Assembly (NCBI RefSeq): GCF_900176365.1
Contig: NZ_FWXY01000001.1
Coordinates: 248,001 to 312,000, forward strand
DNA: 64,000 nt
Direction of reading: 5' to 3'
Source of the DNA: Desulfocicer vacuolatum DSM 3385
GTDB lineage: Bacteria > Desulfobacterota > Desulfobacteria > Desulfobacterales > Desulfobacteraceae
Below are positions 54,071-63,362 of this stretch, piece by piece; position 1 is the first letter of the stretch, and each line of letters starts with the position of its first letter. The translations under genes were made by a program, and so were the position numbers. Below the pieces are notes generated by a model. The model saw only the letters and a program-made list of their open reading frames with translations, ran no database searches and was not told the DNA's origin.

Positions 54071-55660
54071 ATGACCTTATTGAGGGCTTTCACCGTGATG
54101 ACATTACTGGGTTTTGTCAGCGCAGGATCGGCACTGGGACTGACCCAGGAATCCTTTGATGTAAAAAATCCCAAAGTACAGGAGATGAACAAAAAGTGCA
54201 TCACCTGTCATCTGAAAGAGAACAAATCCCTGGTATTGCAATGGGAATCATCGGCCCATGCCGCAGCCAAAGAAGGACAGGTGGGCTGCTACAACTGTCA
54301 CGCTGCGGACAAGGGTGATGAAATGGGTTACCAGCACGAAGGTGCCTTTATCAAGGCCATCCTTTCCCCCAACGACTGTGCCAAATGCCATGAACCGGAA
54401 GCAAAGGAGATGGCCGTCTCCCACCATGCCACAGCCGGAGAAATCATGGCTTCCCTGGACAATATGCTGGCCGAAGTGGTGGGTGGCATGCCCACCAATA
54501 AAGCGAACATGGTCAGTGGGTGCTGGCAGTGCCACGGCTCTGTGGTGGCCCCGAAACGGGATGTTGACGGCAAGTTGCTGCGCTCTAAAACCGATGCCCC
54601 CCAGATGGATCACAATACCTGGCCCAACTCCGGCATTGGCCGTATCAATCCAGACGGAACCAAGGGCGTCTGCAATGCCTGCCATTCTAAACATTCCTTC
54701 AGTGCCTCCCGGGCACGTCAGCCGGAAAATTGCGGCAAATGTCATCTGGGACCGGACCATCCACAAAAAGAGATCTACGAAGAATCCAAACACGGCATTG
54801 CTTATTTCACGGCACCCAAGGGCCCCGGACCCGACGGCATGAACATTCACAAAGACGGTGCCTGGGTATTGGGGGATGATTATTACACTGCCCCCACCTG
54901 TTCCACCTGCCACATGGGATCATTTGTGAAACTCAACGGCGCGGTTGCTAAAAACAGCCACAATGTGGGAGATCGTCTCTCCTGGAACCTTCGGGCGCCT
55001 GTCTCTTCCAAATTGAACAGGGTCACCTTCACCGACGATACTGTCACGGATATTCCCGGTGAAATTCCTCCCCGTCCGGGACAGAAGGCCAAAAAGAAAT
55101 CCTATGTACGGGAAGGCGACAAACTTAAGAAAGTCATTGAGGAAAAAACCATCAAGAGCGTGGTTTCCTGGAAGGAGCGTCGCACCGCCATGCAGGAAGT
55201 GTGCAAATCATGCCACGGTGTCAATCAGGTGCGCGATTTCTATAAGCAACTGGATGACGTGGTCAACCTTTACAACGATAAATTTGCCAAACCCGGTGTG
55301 GAACTGGTGGGCATGATGAAAAAGGACGGCATCTGGGAAAACAGCGGATTCCAGAACAAACTGGGGTACACCTGGTTTGAGATATGGCACCATGAAGGTC
55401 GCAGGGCCCGCATGGCGGCTGCCATGTTTGCCCCGGACTATACCCACTGGCACGGTCTTTATGAAATTTCACGAAATTTCTATCATGAATTCCTGCCCGA
55501 AGTTCAGGAAATGGCCGACCACGCCGGCATGGGAGAAAAGTACAAAACACACATAGAAGCCCTGCTGGCCCAGCCGGAACATCTGTGGATCAAAACCGGG
55601 GGCAGTGCTGAAACCATGAAACTCATCGAAGAAGAACGGAAATTAAGATATAATCAATAA
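54071..55660 (+). CDS. hao: Octaheme cytochrome c of the hydroxylamine oxidoreductase family
   Basis: A 529-residue exported protein with a Sec signal (MTLLRAFTVMTLLGFVSAGS then ALG) and eight CXXCH sites at C43, C73, C103, C151, C201, C221, C277 and C378. A helical C-terminal part contains WFEIWHHEGRRARMAAAMF and PDYTHWHGLYE (Y457). Count, spacing and C-terminus are those of the HAO family rather than NrfA (five hemes) or OTR. In oxidative HAO a tyrosine is cross-linked to the catalytic heme; reductive members lack it. Whether Y457 is that residue needs an alignment. The anaerobic context and quinol-oxidase neighbours favour reduction of nitrite, NO or hydroxylamine. GGGAGG precedes ATG 54071. 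Confidence 0.92.
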   Translation: MTLLRAFTVMTLLGFVSAGSALGLTQESFDVKNPKVQEMNKKCITCHLKENKSLVLQWESSAHAAAKEGQVGCYNCHAADKGDEMGYQHEGAFIKAILSPNDCAKCHEPEAKEMAVSHHATAGEIMASLDNMLAEVVGGMPTNKANMVSGCWQCHGSVVAPKRDVDGKLLRSKTDAPQMDHNTWPNSGIGRINPDGTKGVCNACHSKHSFSASRARQPENCGKCHLGPDHPQKEIYEESKHGIAYFTAPKGPGPDGMNIHKDGAWVLGDDYYTAPTCSTCHMGSFVKLNGAVAKNSHNVGDRLSWNLRAPVSSKLNRVTFTDDTVTDIPGEIPPRPGQKAKKKSYVREGDKLKKVIEEKTIKSVVSWKERRTAMQEVCKSCHGVNQVRDFYKQLDDVVNLYNDKFAKPGVELVGMMKKDGIWENSGFQNKLGYTWFEIWHHEGRRARMAAAMFAPDYTHWHGLYEISRNFYHEFLPEVQEMADHAGMGEKYKTHIEALLAQPEHLWIKTGGSAETMKLIEEERKLRYNQ

Positions 55661-55662
55661 TT

Positions 55663-55765
55663 TTTTATATGAAATACTCCACAAATCTGTGGAGTATTTC
55701 TACCTTTTCCTATTGCCCATCGGGGGGCGGCTCTGCTGAGGTTGCCTTGGAGGCTGCCTTTTCAT
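55663..55765. repeat. B hairpin and truncated A element
   Basis: AATACTCCACA/TGTGGAGTATT (55673-55698) is a perfect B-type hairpin three bases after the B leader, just past the HAO stop. A truncated A arm (CCTATTGCCCATCGGGGGGC with its CTCTGCTGAGGTTGCCTTGG edge, 55707-55760) follows. It may shield or end the HAO mRNA ahead of the next gene. Confidence 0.8.
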
Positions 55766-55794
55766 ATAAAAAAAAACTTTACGGATGTTTAATC

Positions 55795-56397
55795 ATGACA
55801 AAAAAACTAATCATATCCCTTTTTTTATTGGGAGTTACCTCCCTGAGCCTTGGCACGACCTCCCTTCCCCTTGAGACATTGTATAATCAAGTCAGTTCCC
55901 TTCATCTGGAACACAAGGGCTATATCCTGGGAGCCCCACTGAGCTCTGCCCAGCAAGCAAAGGCCCTCTCCCATCTGGTGGAAGGATCCGCCCCCGGAAC
56001 ATACAAATTCATGGACAACAACCTGGGCGTGGTGGCTGATGCTGCAAACCACCGGGTTTTAATTATATTTGAATCATTTAAAAAGGTCTTTCCCCAGCGT
56101 ATTCAAGATCTTGTGGGAAATCTTTTCATGCAGTTTGACGAGCCCACAGTATCGGCCCATGATAAAATCATTTACTGGGCCTATGATGCAAAGGGAAAAA
56201 TTCCTGCCTCAAAATACCAGGCAGCCAAAGATGAAAAAAAACATCTGACGATTCTGGCCACGGTGAAACTCAACAGTGATATCGCCATCATGACCCCTTC
56301 GGACACAGACACCACACCCCCCCAAAGCAATGCCTACTACATTATCAGTTCACCCATTCTGCTAAAAGAATTTCAAAAAAACTCCTCCAATGAATAA
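55795..56397 (+). CDS. Exported hypothetical protein next to HAO
   Basis: ATG 55795 is chosen because it starts a clear Sec signal (MTKKLIISLFLLGVTSLSLG); the longer ORF would translate repeat DNA. The product has 200 residues, no CXXCH and no cysteine in the mature part. No known family is recognised. It lies 135 bp after the octaheme gene on the same strand, with a truncated repeat between. It could be a periplasmic accessory of the HAO system, but only position supports this. Confidence 0.75.
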   Translation: MTKKLIISLFLLGVTSLSLGTTSLPLETLYNQVSSLHLEHKGYILGAPLSSAQQAKALSHLVEGSAPGTYKFMDNNLGVVADAANHRVLIIFESFKKVFPQRIQDLVGNLFMQFDEPTVSAHDKIIYWAYDAKGKIPASKYQAAKDEKKHLTILATVKLNSDIAIMTPSDTDTTPPQSNAYYIISSPILLKEFQKNSSNE

Positions 56398-56461
56398 CGC
56401 GTTACCCAGAGAGGCTATTTCCCACCGGAATTATTGTTTTCAAGCGCGCCAATGGATGCGC

Positions 56462-59167
56462 TCAAGATGCCAAAGAAGATTTCACCATTCCGGCAAGCTC
56501 CTTAATTGTATATGGTTTTTTAATAAATCCCCCGGCACCCATTTGCAAAGTTTTTTCAATGTCTTCACTTTCTGAAAACCCACTGGCCACCAAAGCCTTT
56601 TGGCCGGGATGAATTTTGATAATCCCCTCATAGGTCTGACGTCCATTGATGCCCGGCTCCATGAGCATATCAAGAAGAACCAGGTCAACCTTGTGTTCCT
56701 TCACATAATCCAGTGCAGTTTCACCGGAACTGACACACACCGGATGATAACCAAAACGTTCAAGAATACTTTTTGCAAGCCCACGCACCTGGGCATCATC
56801 ATCCACAACAAGAATACGCTCACCCTCTCCCATGAGATCGTCTGTAACTGTAGAATTTTTTTTGTTCCGGGCCGGCTCATTTTTTATGACCGGCAAATAT
56901 ATAAAAAAAGAAGTTCCTGTTGTCCCGGTTTTAATGTCAACGGCACCGCCATGCTCCCGGACGATATTCCAGGTCACAGCCAGCCCCAGGCCTGTGCCAC
57001 TTCGTCCCATGACATTCTTGATATAAAAAGGTTCAAAAATGTGTTCCAGATCCTCCGGGGAAATTTCAGGCCCACTGTCGCTTATCTGCAAAACTGCATA
57101 GTGCCCCGGTATAATAGCTTTTTCCCGGGCTTGACCTTCATTGATTTCACAACTTGATGTTGCAAGAAAAACCACACCACCGGCAGTACCGTTTGCAGCC
57201 TCCATGGCATTAAGCAATAGATTCATCACACATTTTTGAATATGAACCGGGGAGCAGGAGATATTAAGCAATTCCAGGCCAAGGATTACCCGGAATTCAA
57301 CTTCGTTGTAAAGCGTTGATAACTCTTGGGCCTCGGGGGTATCAAGCTGGGACTTCACAAGATCATTCAAATTTGAATTTTCTCTGGTATTGGCCACCCC
57401 CCGGGCCACGGTTAAAAGATCGGCAACAATATTACGGGCCTTTTTTCCTGATTCATGGATGGCCGTTAAAGGTGCCCGCAGGGGGCTTTGTTGGGGTAAC
57501 TCCGGAAGAAATAACTCCGGATAGCCCACAACGGGTGACAAAATATTATTAAGATCATGGGCAACCCCCCCGGCCAGCAAACCGATGGCTTCCATCTTTC
57601 TGGCCTGCCGCAATTGATACTCCATGGTTTTTTTCTGTACTTCAGCCTGTTTTTCCAAAGTTTTATCATTGCAAAGCGCAACAATGTCCCCTCCGGGGAG
57701 CTTATATATTTTATTCTCAGACCAGAAAAGCAGTCTGGAACCGTCATAGGAGGTTATGGGGTGCTCCTGGGGTCTGCCTGTCTTCCAGACATTTCTAAAC
57801 ACTGCAAACACCCCGGTATCAACCATTGAAGGAAGAATTTCACTCAACTTTTTTCCCAAAACATCCGCTGCCTGAATATTGAAGATCTCCTCCATGGACG
57901 GATTTATCTCCTTGAGTACAAAGTTTTTCCCCCCGTCAATGGCTTCATAAATGGCCATTCCGCTACTGGCGTGTTCAAAGAGCTCATGGAAACGATTCTC
58001 ACTGACGGCAAGGGCTGCGGTACGCTGCTCAACGGTTTTTTCCAGGTTTTCCACAAGATCCTTGATGCGAATGGCCATGAAATTAAAGGTCTGACCCAGC
58101 TGCCCGATTTCATCTTCCCCCCCCGGCGTAACACCAAACTCAAAATGGCCTTTTTTAAAGGCCCGGGCAGATTTGGTCAGCAACAAAATCCGATGGGTAA
58201 TATTTATGGTCATAAACCGAGAGATGACCACCGCCGTGATCAATCCCACAACGATGACAAGCAGCAAAATCATTGTGGTGAGTTTGTGGGTATCTTCAAT
58301 GATTTTACGGGCGTTAACCACTTCTTTTTCTGCCAGCGCCACCAGGGTTTCAGAAATGGTGCCGGTGATCCTTTCCTGGAGTACAAAATCATTAAATCTG
58401 GAATGAATGGCCACATCCACGGTCATGCTTTCTTCTGCAAGCTCTTGAAAATGATCCAGCATCATATTAATTTTTTTCTTATGCATTTGTGTGAATGAAG
58501 GATCCATTGCCATGCTTTTTCGCAGCTTAAATGCAACATTAAATGCAGACTGCATTAAAAATCTTTCATGGGTGACTTGATATTGCCGGGCAAAGGATGC
58601 CATTTCAAAATAGAGGTCCGGCATATCTTTGAATGCTGTTTTAAGACTGCCAAGCAGACGTTCCAAGCGATCATACAGTCCTTTTTCCGGTGTGGCCAGT
58701 CGGGTGACCAACTCAAAAGAATCTATGGAGGTATCGGCAAAACGCTTTGCCGAGGAGAGATAAAGATTAACATCAATCTGACTTTTGCTGATGGCATTGC
58801 TCACCTCCGGCCGCTCAATCATATCCTTTAACAGCCTGCTGATGGAAACCACCCGGGCGGTCTGGCGAATGGATGGCTGGGCATATTTTTCATGGGCCTC
58901 GTTAAGGCCTGTTCTGGGATAATAAAGAAAAAATTTACCGTGTAAATGGCGGGCCTTTGACATTTCACCGTCCATTTTAAGCACAAGGCGCTGAATTTCG
59001 GTGCTGACCTCAATGGCGTTATTGGCAATGCGAACATATCTCAAGGAAATATAGGCAGTGATTGCCACCCCTGCCATGAGCAGCAGCAGCACACCAAGCC
59101 CCAGGGAAGATTTCAGTGAAATGGATTGATTATGCCAGAATTTATAACAACGCTTCCAATTGATCAT
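56462..59167 (-). CDS. Membrane hybrid histidine kinase paired with a binding protein
   Basis: A 901-residue sensor. Domains: a transmembrane helix (about 22-45), a helical periplasmic region to about 290, a second helix, HAMP, PAS (about 390-500), HisKA with H537 in GGVAHDLNNILSP, HATPase_c (GTGLGLAVTWNI), and a receiver with D833 in LLDMLMEPGINGRQTYEG. The GVAHDLNN type of H-box differs from the SHEIRTP type of the other kinases here. Its ATG overlaps the stop of the upstream binding-protein gene (ATGA), so ligand-bound protein probably acts on the periplasmic region, as TorT does on TorS. The gene converges on the exported protein next to HAO. Confidence 0.92.
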   Translation of the reverse strand: MINWKRCYKFWHNQSISLKSSLGLGVLLLLMAGVAITAYISLRYVRIANNAIEVSTEIQRLVLKMDGEMSKARHLHGKFFLYYPRTGLNEAHEKYAQPSIRQTARVVSISRLLKDMIERPEVSNAISKSQIDVNLYLSSAKRFADTSIDSFELVTRLATPEKGLYDRLERLLGSLKTAFKDMPDLYFEMASFARQYQVTHERFLMQSAFNVAFKLRKSMAMDPSFTQMHKKKINMMLDHFQELAEESMTVDVAIHSRFNDFVLQERITGTISETLVALAEKEVVNARKIIEDTHKLTTMILLLVIVVGLITAVVISRFMTINITHRILLLTKSARAFKKGHFEFGVTPGGEDEIGQLGQTFNFMAIRIKDLVENLEKTVEQRTAALAVSENRFHELFEHASSGMAIYEAIDGGKNFVLKEINPSMEEIFNIQAADVLGKKLSEILPSMVDTGVFAVFRNVWKTGRPQEHPITSYDGSRLLFWSENKIYKLPGGDIVALCNDKTLEKQAEVQKKTMEYQLRQARKMEAIGLLAGGVAHDLNNILSPVVGYPELFLPELPQQSPLRAPLTAIHESGKKARNIVADLLTVARGVANTRENSNLNDLVKSQLDTPEAQELSTLYNEVEFRVILGLELLNISCSPVHIQKCVMNLLLNAMEAANGTAGGVVFLATSSCEINEGQAREKAIIPGHYAVLQISDSGPEISPEDLEHIFEPFYIKNVMGRSGTGLGLAVTWNIVREHGGAVDIKTGTTGTSFFIYLPVIKNEPARNKKNSTVTDDLMGEGERILVVDDDAQVRGLAKSILERFGYHPVCVSSGETALDYVKEHKVDLVLLDMLMEPGINGRQTYEGIIKIHPGQKALVASGFSESEDIEKTLQMGAGGFIKKPYTIKELAGMVKSSLAS

Positions 59168-60468
59168 TTGTGAGCTCCCGCCACATCTTCTTCCCGCTGT
59201 CCCACGGGGGAGTAAGAGAACTGAACATTCAACAACAATCCTTCCATCCCCAATGACGGCTCATCCATTCGAAACACATCAAAGGCAGGGTCTCCGCAAT
59301 CGCCAAACTCATCACACGTCAAAAGGCCCGTTGCGCCTTTAAATTTTTTTATTCCATAAAGCGTCTTTCTCAAGGCCTGCCTCCCGATGTATAATGTTCC
59401 CGGTACATGGCCGGGAACTGCTACTTTTTCAATGGCTTCAAACAACAAGGTGGCGGCATCATAGGCACTGAGGTAGTAAGAGGTGGAAGGAGGTGCCCCG
59501 TATTTCAGAGTATATTTTTTACCAAGTTCCTTGGTGATGGAGGTTGCAGGACTTGATGGTCCGACAAAGTACATACCCCTGGCTTTTTCTCCCACAGCGT
59601 TGAGAAAAGAGCGATCAATTAATGCCCCTGCGCTCATTACGGGAATATTTTCAAAACCTGACATTTCCCGGGTTTTTAATAAAATATAATTTCCTTCAGG
59701 CTGGAATAAGGGGCAAAATAAAAATTCAGCACCGGAATTTATCGTGGCGGTGAGCACTGGTGCCATCTCTTTATCCCCTTTATTGATGGCGGTATCCAGC
59801 ACCACCTTCCCCCCAAGCCCCTTAAACATTTTCACAAAGCTGTGGGTGAGCCCCTGGGTGTAGATATCTCCGTCATTAATCACTGCGGCCTTTGAAACAC
59901 CAAGAACCTTAGCAGCATACATGGCAGCGGCCTTTCCTGCGTTTTCCTCATTGGGAGCGGTCCTGAAATAGCCGGGTTGCCATTGTGGCGCACGCCTACC
60001 CCCAATGGCTGTGAGAAAAGTGGCACTGTTATTTCCCGAAACCATGGTAAATCCGGCAGATGACATGGCCCTGGATACCGTTGCCGCCGCACCGGAACAG
60101 GTGGTTCCCAGTATGGCTATTTGTTCAGGATCTGCCAATATTTTCAACACAGCATTGGCACCCCCTTCCGGGGAACAGCCTGTATCCTCAATCTGAAAAA
60201 GGACATCATGCCCTGCCACCTTGCCGTTACGATCCTCCAGTGCAAGCTCAATGCCCCGGATTTGCCCCTTACCTATGGAGGCGACCTTACCGGTGAGAGC
60301 CTGTAGAATTCCAATTTTCAATGGTGCCCCGGGCTCCACACGCACACAGCCCAAAATGTCATCACATGAAACTTCAGGTGAGGGACGGTGGCACGCAGGC
60401 ACGGCAAAACCAAGATAGAAAACAATTAATATTATCTTTATTCCATGAAAACACTTTAATGACGACAT
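59164..60468 (-). CDS. Liv-type periplasmic binding lipoprotein, sensor partner
   Basis: ATG 60468 gives 434 residues starting with a signal (KIILIVFYLGF) that ends at a possible lipobox VPAC. The longer frame upstream is unlikely. The mature part has the type I binding-protein pattern: LKIGILQALTGKVASIGKGQ, ILGTTCSGAA and a conserved C-terminal lobe. It is not next to any transporter gene and overlaps a hybrid kinase, so it is most likely a ligand-sensing partner. The ligand is unknown (amino acids, amides and urea are bound by relatives). Confidence 0.87.
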   Translation of the reverse strand: MSSLKCFHGIKIILIVFYLGFAVPACHRPSPEVSCDDILGCVRVEPGAPLKIGILQALTGKVASIGKGQIRGIELALEDRNGKVAGHDVLFQIEDTGCSPEGGANAVLKILADPEQIAILGTTCSGAAATVSRAMSSAGFTMVSGNNSATFLTAIGGRRAPQWQPGYFRTAPNEENAGKAAAMYAAKVLGVSKAAVINDGDIYTQGLTHSFVKMFKGLGGKVVLDTAINKGDKEMAPVLTATINSGAEFLFCPLFQPEGNYILLKTREMSGFENIPVMSAGALIDRSFLNAVGEKARGMYFVGPSSPATSITKELGKKYTLKYGAPPSTSYYLSAYDAATLLFEAIEKVAVPGHVPGTLYIGRQALRKTLYGIKKFKGATGLLTCDEFGDCGDPAFDVFRMDEPSLGMEGLLLNVQFSYSPVGQREEDVAGAHK

Positions 60469-60727
60469 GTTATCCCACCATCTCCAACAAAAGACAAACA
60501 TTACAACCACTTGTACAAGCTCTACATAATATCTCAATAACCCGGGGTAAAAAATTATTCTCAGCCCTTCAAATATTTGGTGATACCCACAAGCCAGTCC
60601 TGAATACCCGGACTTATTGACAACATACAGTTCTACTGGTAAATATTCAGCCTTACAATATCTCTTGCAAAGACCGTGAATATAAATTTTTTAAATTTTA
60701 TTGTAAAAAAGTCTATCATATGAGTTA

Positions 60728-60911
60728 CTCAACTTTCGGGCGTCATTTCAAAGCTGGCATTTTTAAATGTACCGATGGGCTCACTGTGCCGACGGGGTCA
60801 GGCTTTTGTTATTGATGTTATCGACCAAGGCCTTTGCCAACGAAAAAAGCCTCGATAATGTCAATAACGAAAGCCTGCCCCCACCACGAAATGCGAACAC
60901 TGAAAGTTGAG
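60728..60911. mobile_element. 184-bp MITE, copy 3
   Basis: The ends are CTCAACTTTCGG and CTGAAAGTTGAG (one change at the right end). Flanked by the 7-bp duplication TGAGTTA (60721-60727 and 60912-60918). Identical in length to copies 1 and 2. It lies in the gene-free AT-rich 570 bp upstream of the CRP/FNR regulator (60469-61040), about 130 bp from its start, so it may influence that promoter. Confidence 0.95.
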
Positions 60912-61040
60912 TGAGTTACAATAAAATAATATTTACCTATAGCATGGCTTTATAAGGAGAACAACCACCCTTTTAACCTTTTATCCAAAGATGACCATCT
61001 CGAAACCCAAACCTTTCGACACAAAAGGACAATGTAAAAA

Positions 61041-61739
61041 ATGGATAAAAACATAATTCCAATGGACACAACTTGCCAAAAGATACGCACCATTCCATTG
61101 TTCAGTGGTTTAAATAAAGAAGATTTTGAAGGTATTACTGCCATTGCCCAGCGTAAAAAGTATAAAAAAGGCGAATTGATTTTCAATGAAGGAGATGAAG
61201 GGAACGGTTTTTATATAGTTGAGACAGGTAAGGTTAAAATTTTCAAGCTCTCCTTTGGAGGGAAAGAACAGATTCTTCATATCTATGGACCGGGAAAACC
61301 CTTTGGTGAGGTGCCGGTGTTCACCGGAAAAAATTTTCCTGCCACAGCCCAGGCCGTGGTGGGTTCCACTTTAATTTTTTTCCCGAGAAAGGATTTTATC
61401 GCCCGCATTACAGAAAACCCATCCCTGGCATTGAATATGCTGGCGGTACTATCCAAGCGCCTGCGGGAATTCACAGTGATGGTGGAGAATCTGGCGTTAA
61501 AGGAAGTTCCGGCCCGGCTGGCATCTTATCTGGGAGTATTAACAAAGGAACAGAACAATCTATCCGTGGTCACCCTTCCAGTGTCTAAAAATCAACTGGC
61601 AGGGCTTTTGGGTACCACTCCTGAAACCCTGTCCCGAATCTTCAGTAAAATGTCCGGGCAGGGGCTTATCGGGGTGGACCGGGGAATTATTTCCATTCTG
61701 GATGCCCAGGGAGTGGCCGATATGGCCGAGGGGGGATGA
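61041..61739 (+). CDS. CRP/FNR-family transcriptional regulator
   Basis: A 232-residue protein with an N-terminal cyclic-nucleotide-binding-type beta barrel (GELIFNEGDEGNGFYIVETG, PFGEVPVF) and a dimer helix. The C-terminal winged helix has recognition helix TTPETLSRIFSKM. The ExxSR pattern (E-T-L-S-R) is the one FNR uses to read TTGAT. It has only one cysteine near the N-terminus, so an FNR-type [4Fe-4S] sensor is absent; heme/NO sensing as in HcpR, or another ligand, is possible. The gene stands alone. It is the best local candidate for the FNR-type box upstream of hcp. Confidence 0.9.
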   Translation: MDKNIIPMDTTCQKIRTIPLFSGLNKEDFEGITAIAQRKKYKKGELIFNEGDEGNGFYIVETGKVKIFKLSFGGKEQILHIYGPGKPFGEVPVFTGKNFPATAQAVVGSTLIFFPRKDFIARITENPSLALNMLAVLSKRLREFTVMVENLALKEVPARLASYLGVLTKEQNNLSVVTLPVSKNQLAGLLGTTPETLSRIFSKMSGQGLIGVDRGIISILDAQGVADMAEGG

Positions 61740-61940
61740 GCCCCCACAATTGAAGAAATCAGGCGGATTGCCCCCGGGTCTGGCCCGAGCATTTTCTTTA
61801 AAATAACATATTCCTTTGGAGGAATACTATTTTTCACCAACCGCGCACCTTTTTTTAAGGTGGTCCCGGTGGTTAGACATCAGTGGTTTTTGGAGGACAC
61901 CTCAGGGCAGCCGGGGGCTATATGATGGATGTTGAAAACA

Positions 61941-63362
61941 TCAGTAATAAAATTTCAATTCCAACCCGACCCTGTCTTCATTTCTATGGTTCCATAAAAA
62001 ACTGTCACCATGGGGTGCCTGGAAAAAAACATACTCCATTGAAAATTCGATATCGTCGGAAAAATCATAATCAAAACCAATTTTATGAAAAGCATTTTTT
62101 TTACTGACTTCACTATAACACACATATTCAATTGTCAGAGTGTCACGGAAAAACGATTTATTATATTGAAAATAAAGACCTGTATTATTTTTTTTCACAC
62201 CGTAAAACTCGCTTGTATAATCAACTATATAACGATTGGTCAGTTCAATATTTATCACATACCTTCCATTGGCATCATATTCCATGGCAAAGGCGGTGTC
62301 CCAGACATTCCCTTGCTCTGCGCTGTATTGAGAAAGTGTTTCCATGGACTGAAACAAAAAATCTTTTTTAAATGCGATATCCATCTTAAACAGAAAACTG
62401 CCAATGGTATAGCTTGCTCCAACCCCGTAGAAGTTGTACCTGCCATAAACGCCACGACAGGCTTCTCCATCGCTACCGACAACAACCCTGTCATTGCCAA
62501 GCAATGATGCCGTCATCAATGAAATTTCAAATTTGTCATATATTTTTTTCCATTTAACCCCCAACTCTCCATGGAAAAAATGGGGACGATCCAGTATCAC
62601 AACAAAGGGATATTTCTCTCTGAAATATCGGGTTCCCTGGGAAGGATTGTCATTAAAACCAGGATCAAGCGTGAAAAACCAAAAGAAATCCCCAAGTTTG
62701 GAATAATAATCCATGGAGAGCATATATTGACCAAGCCTGGCATCTTCAAGGTCCATAAATACAAATTCCGACAAATCCCTTGGGGAGATCACATCATTTA
62801 TCACATCACCGTCGGTTTCCCCCCATACAACAACCTGTTTGCCAGCCCGGATCATCCATTTATCAAATCCGGCCTGGATATAAAATTCTCTTATCTTTCC
62901 ATCAACAACGGCTGATTTTCCCTCTGCATCTGCCACATGATCGTTTTGAAGATACAAGGATGTCCCGGCGTCAAATTTTACAAAAAAACCATCACCAAAG
63001 GATCTGTCAAACTCCCACCGCAGGGAAGATCTGTTGGTAACAACTTCAGAACCGGAAGCTTGAACAGCCCAGGAGAGATCATGGGCAAAAGTAAGCGTTA
63101 AATCTTTTAAAAAAAAAGATTTCTCAGTTTCGGTGGGGATCTCTTCCTGAAATGTATCGTCCCCGTCAAAGGTTTCAAAAACATCGAACTCCCCAAGCTC
63201 TCCAAAATTATCAAATCCTCCTGACAATTCAAGAGCCTCAACCGAATTCGGGGAGGTAAGCTCACCCGGGGTATCTGCCAAAGCCCAATGAACCATAAAA
63301 AAAAAACACCAGACAAGAAGACAAATTATTCTTTTCCCCCTGGACAAAAAAGAAAATTTCAC
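61941..63362 (-). CDS. Outer-membrane beta-barrel protein (DUF1302-like)
   Basis: A 473-residue exported protein with a Sec signal (IICLLVWCFFFMVHWALA) followed by an acidic low-complexity stretch. The barrel region includes RAGKQVVVWGETDGDVINDV, typical of DUF1302 proteins. Alternating aromatic strands run to a C-terminal LELKFYY, the aromatic end used for BAM recognition. The start overlaps the stop of the upstream LolA-like gene by four bases. The combination is often found with MMPL/RND exporters. Cargo unknown. Confidence 0.8.
   Translation of the reverse strand: MKFSFLSRGKRIICLLVWCFFFMVHWALADTPGELTSPNSVEALELSGGFDNFGELGEFDVFETFDGDDTFQEEIPTETEKSFFLKDLTLTFAHDLSWAVQASGSEVVTNRSSLRWEFDRSFGDGFFVKFDAGTSLYLQNDHVADAEGKSAVVDGKIREFYIQAGFDKWMIRAGKQVVVWGETDGDVINDVISPRDLSEFVFMDLEDARLGQYMLSMDYYSKLGDFFWFFTLDPGFNDNPSQGTRYFREKYPFVVILDRPHFFHGELGVKWKKIYDKFEISLMTASLLGNDRVVVGSDGEACRGVYGRYNFYGVGASYTIGSFLFKMDIAFKKDFLFQSMETLSQYSAEQGNVWDTAFAMEYDANGRYVINIELTNRYIVDYTSEFYGVKKNNTGLYFQYNKSFFRDTLTIEYVCYSEVSKKNAFHKIGFDYDFSDDIEFSMEYVFFQAPHGDSFLWNHRNEDRVGLELKFYY

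Noticed and set aside
54071-55660. HAO as evidence for nitrification or anammox
   Set aside because: No ammonia oxidation or hydrazine genes are present and the context is anaerobic and quinol-linked; a reductive role fits better.
55669-55794. Upstream extension of the exported protein next to HAO
   Set aside because: The extra codons translate the A/B repeat; the signal peptide starts at ATG 55795.
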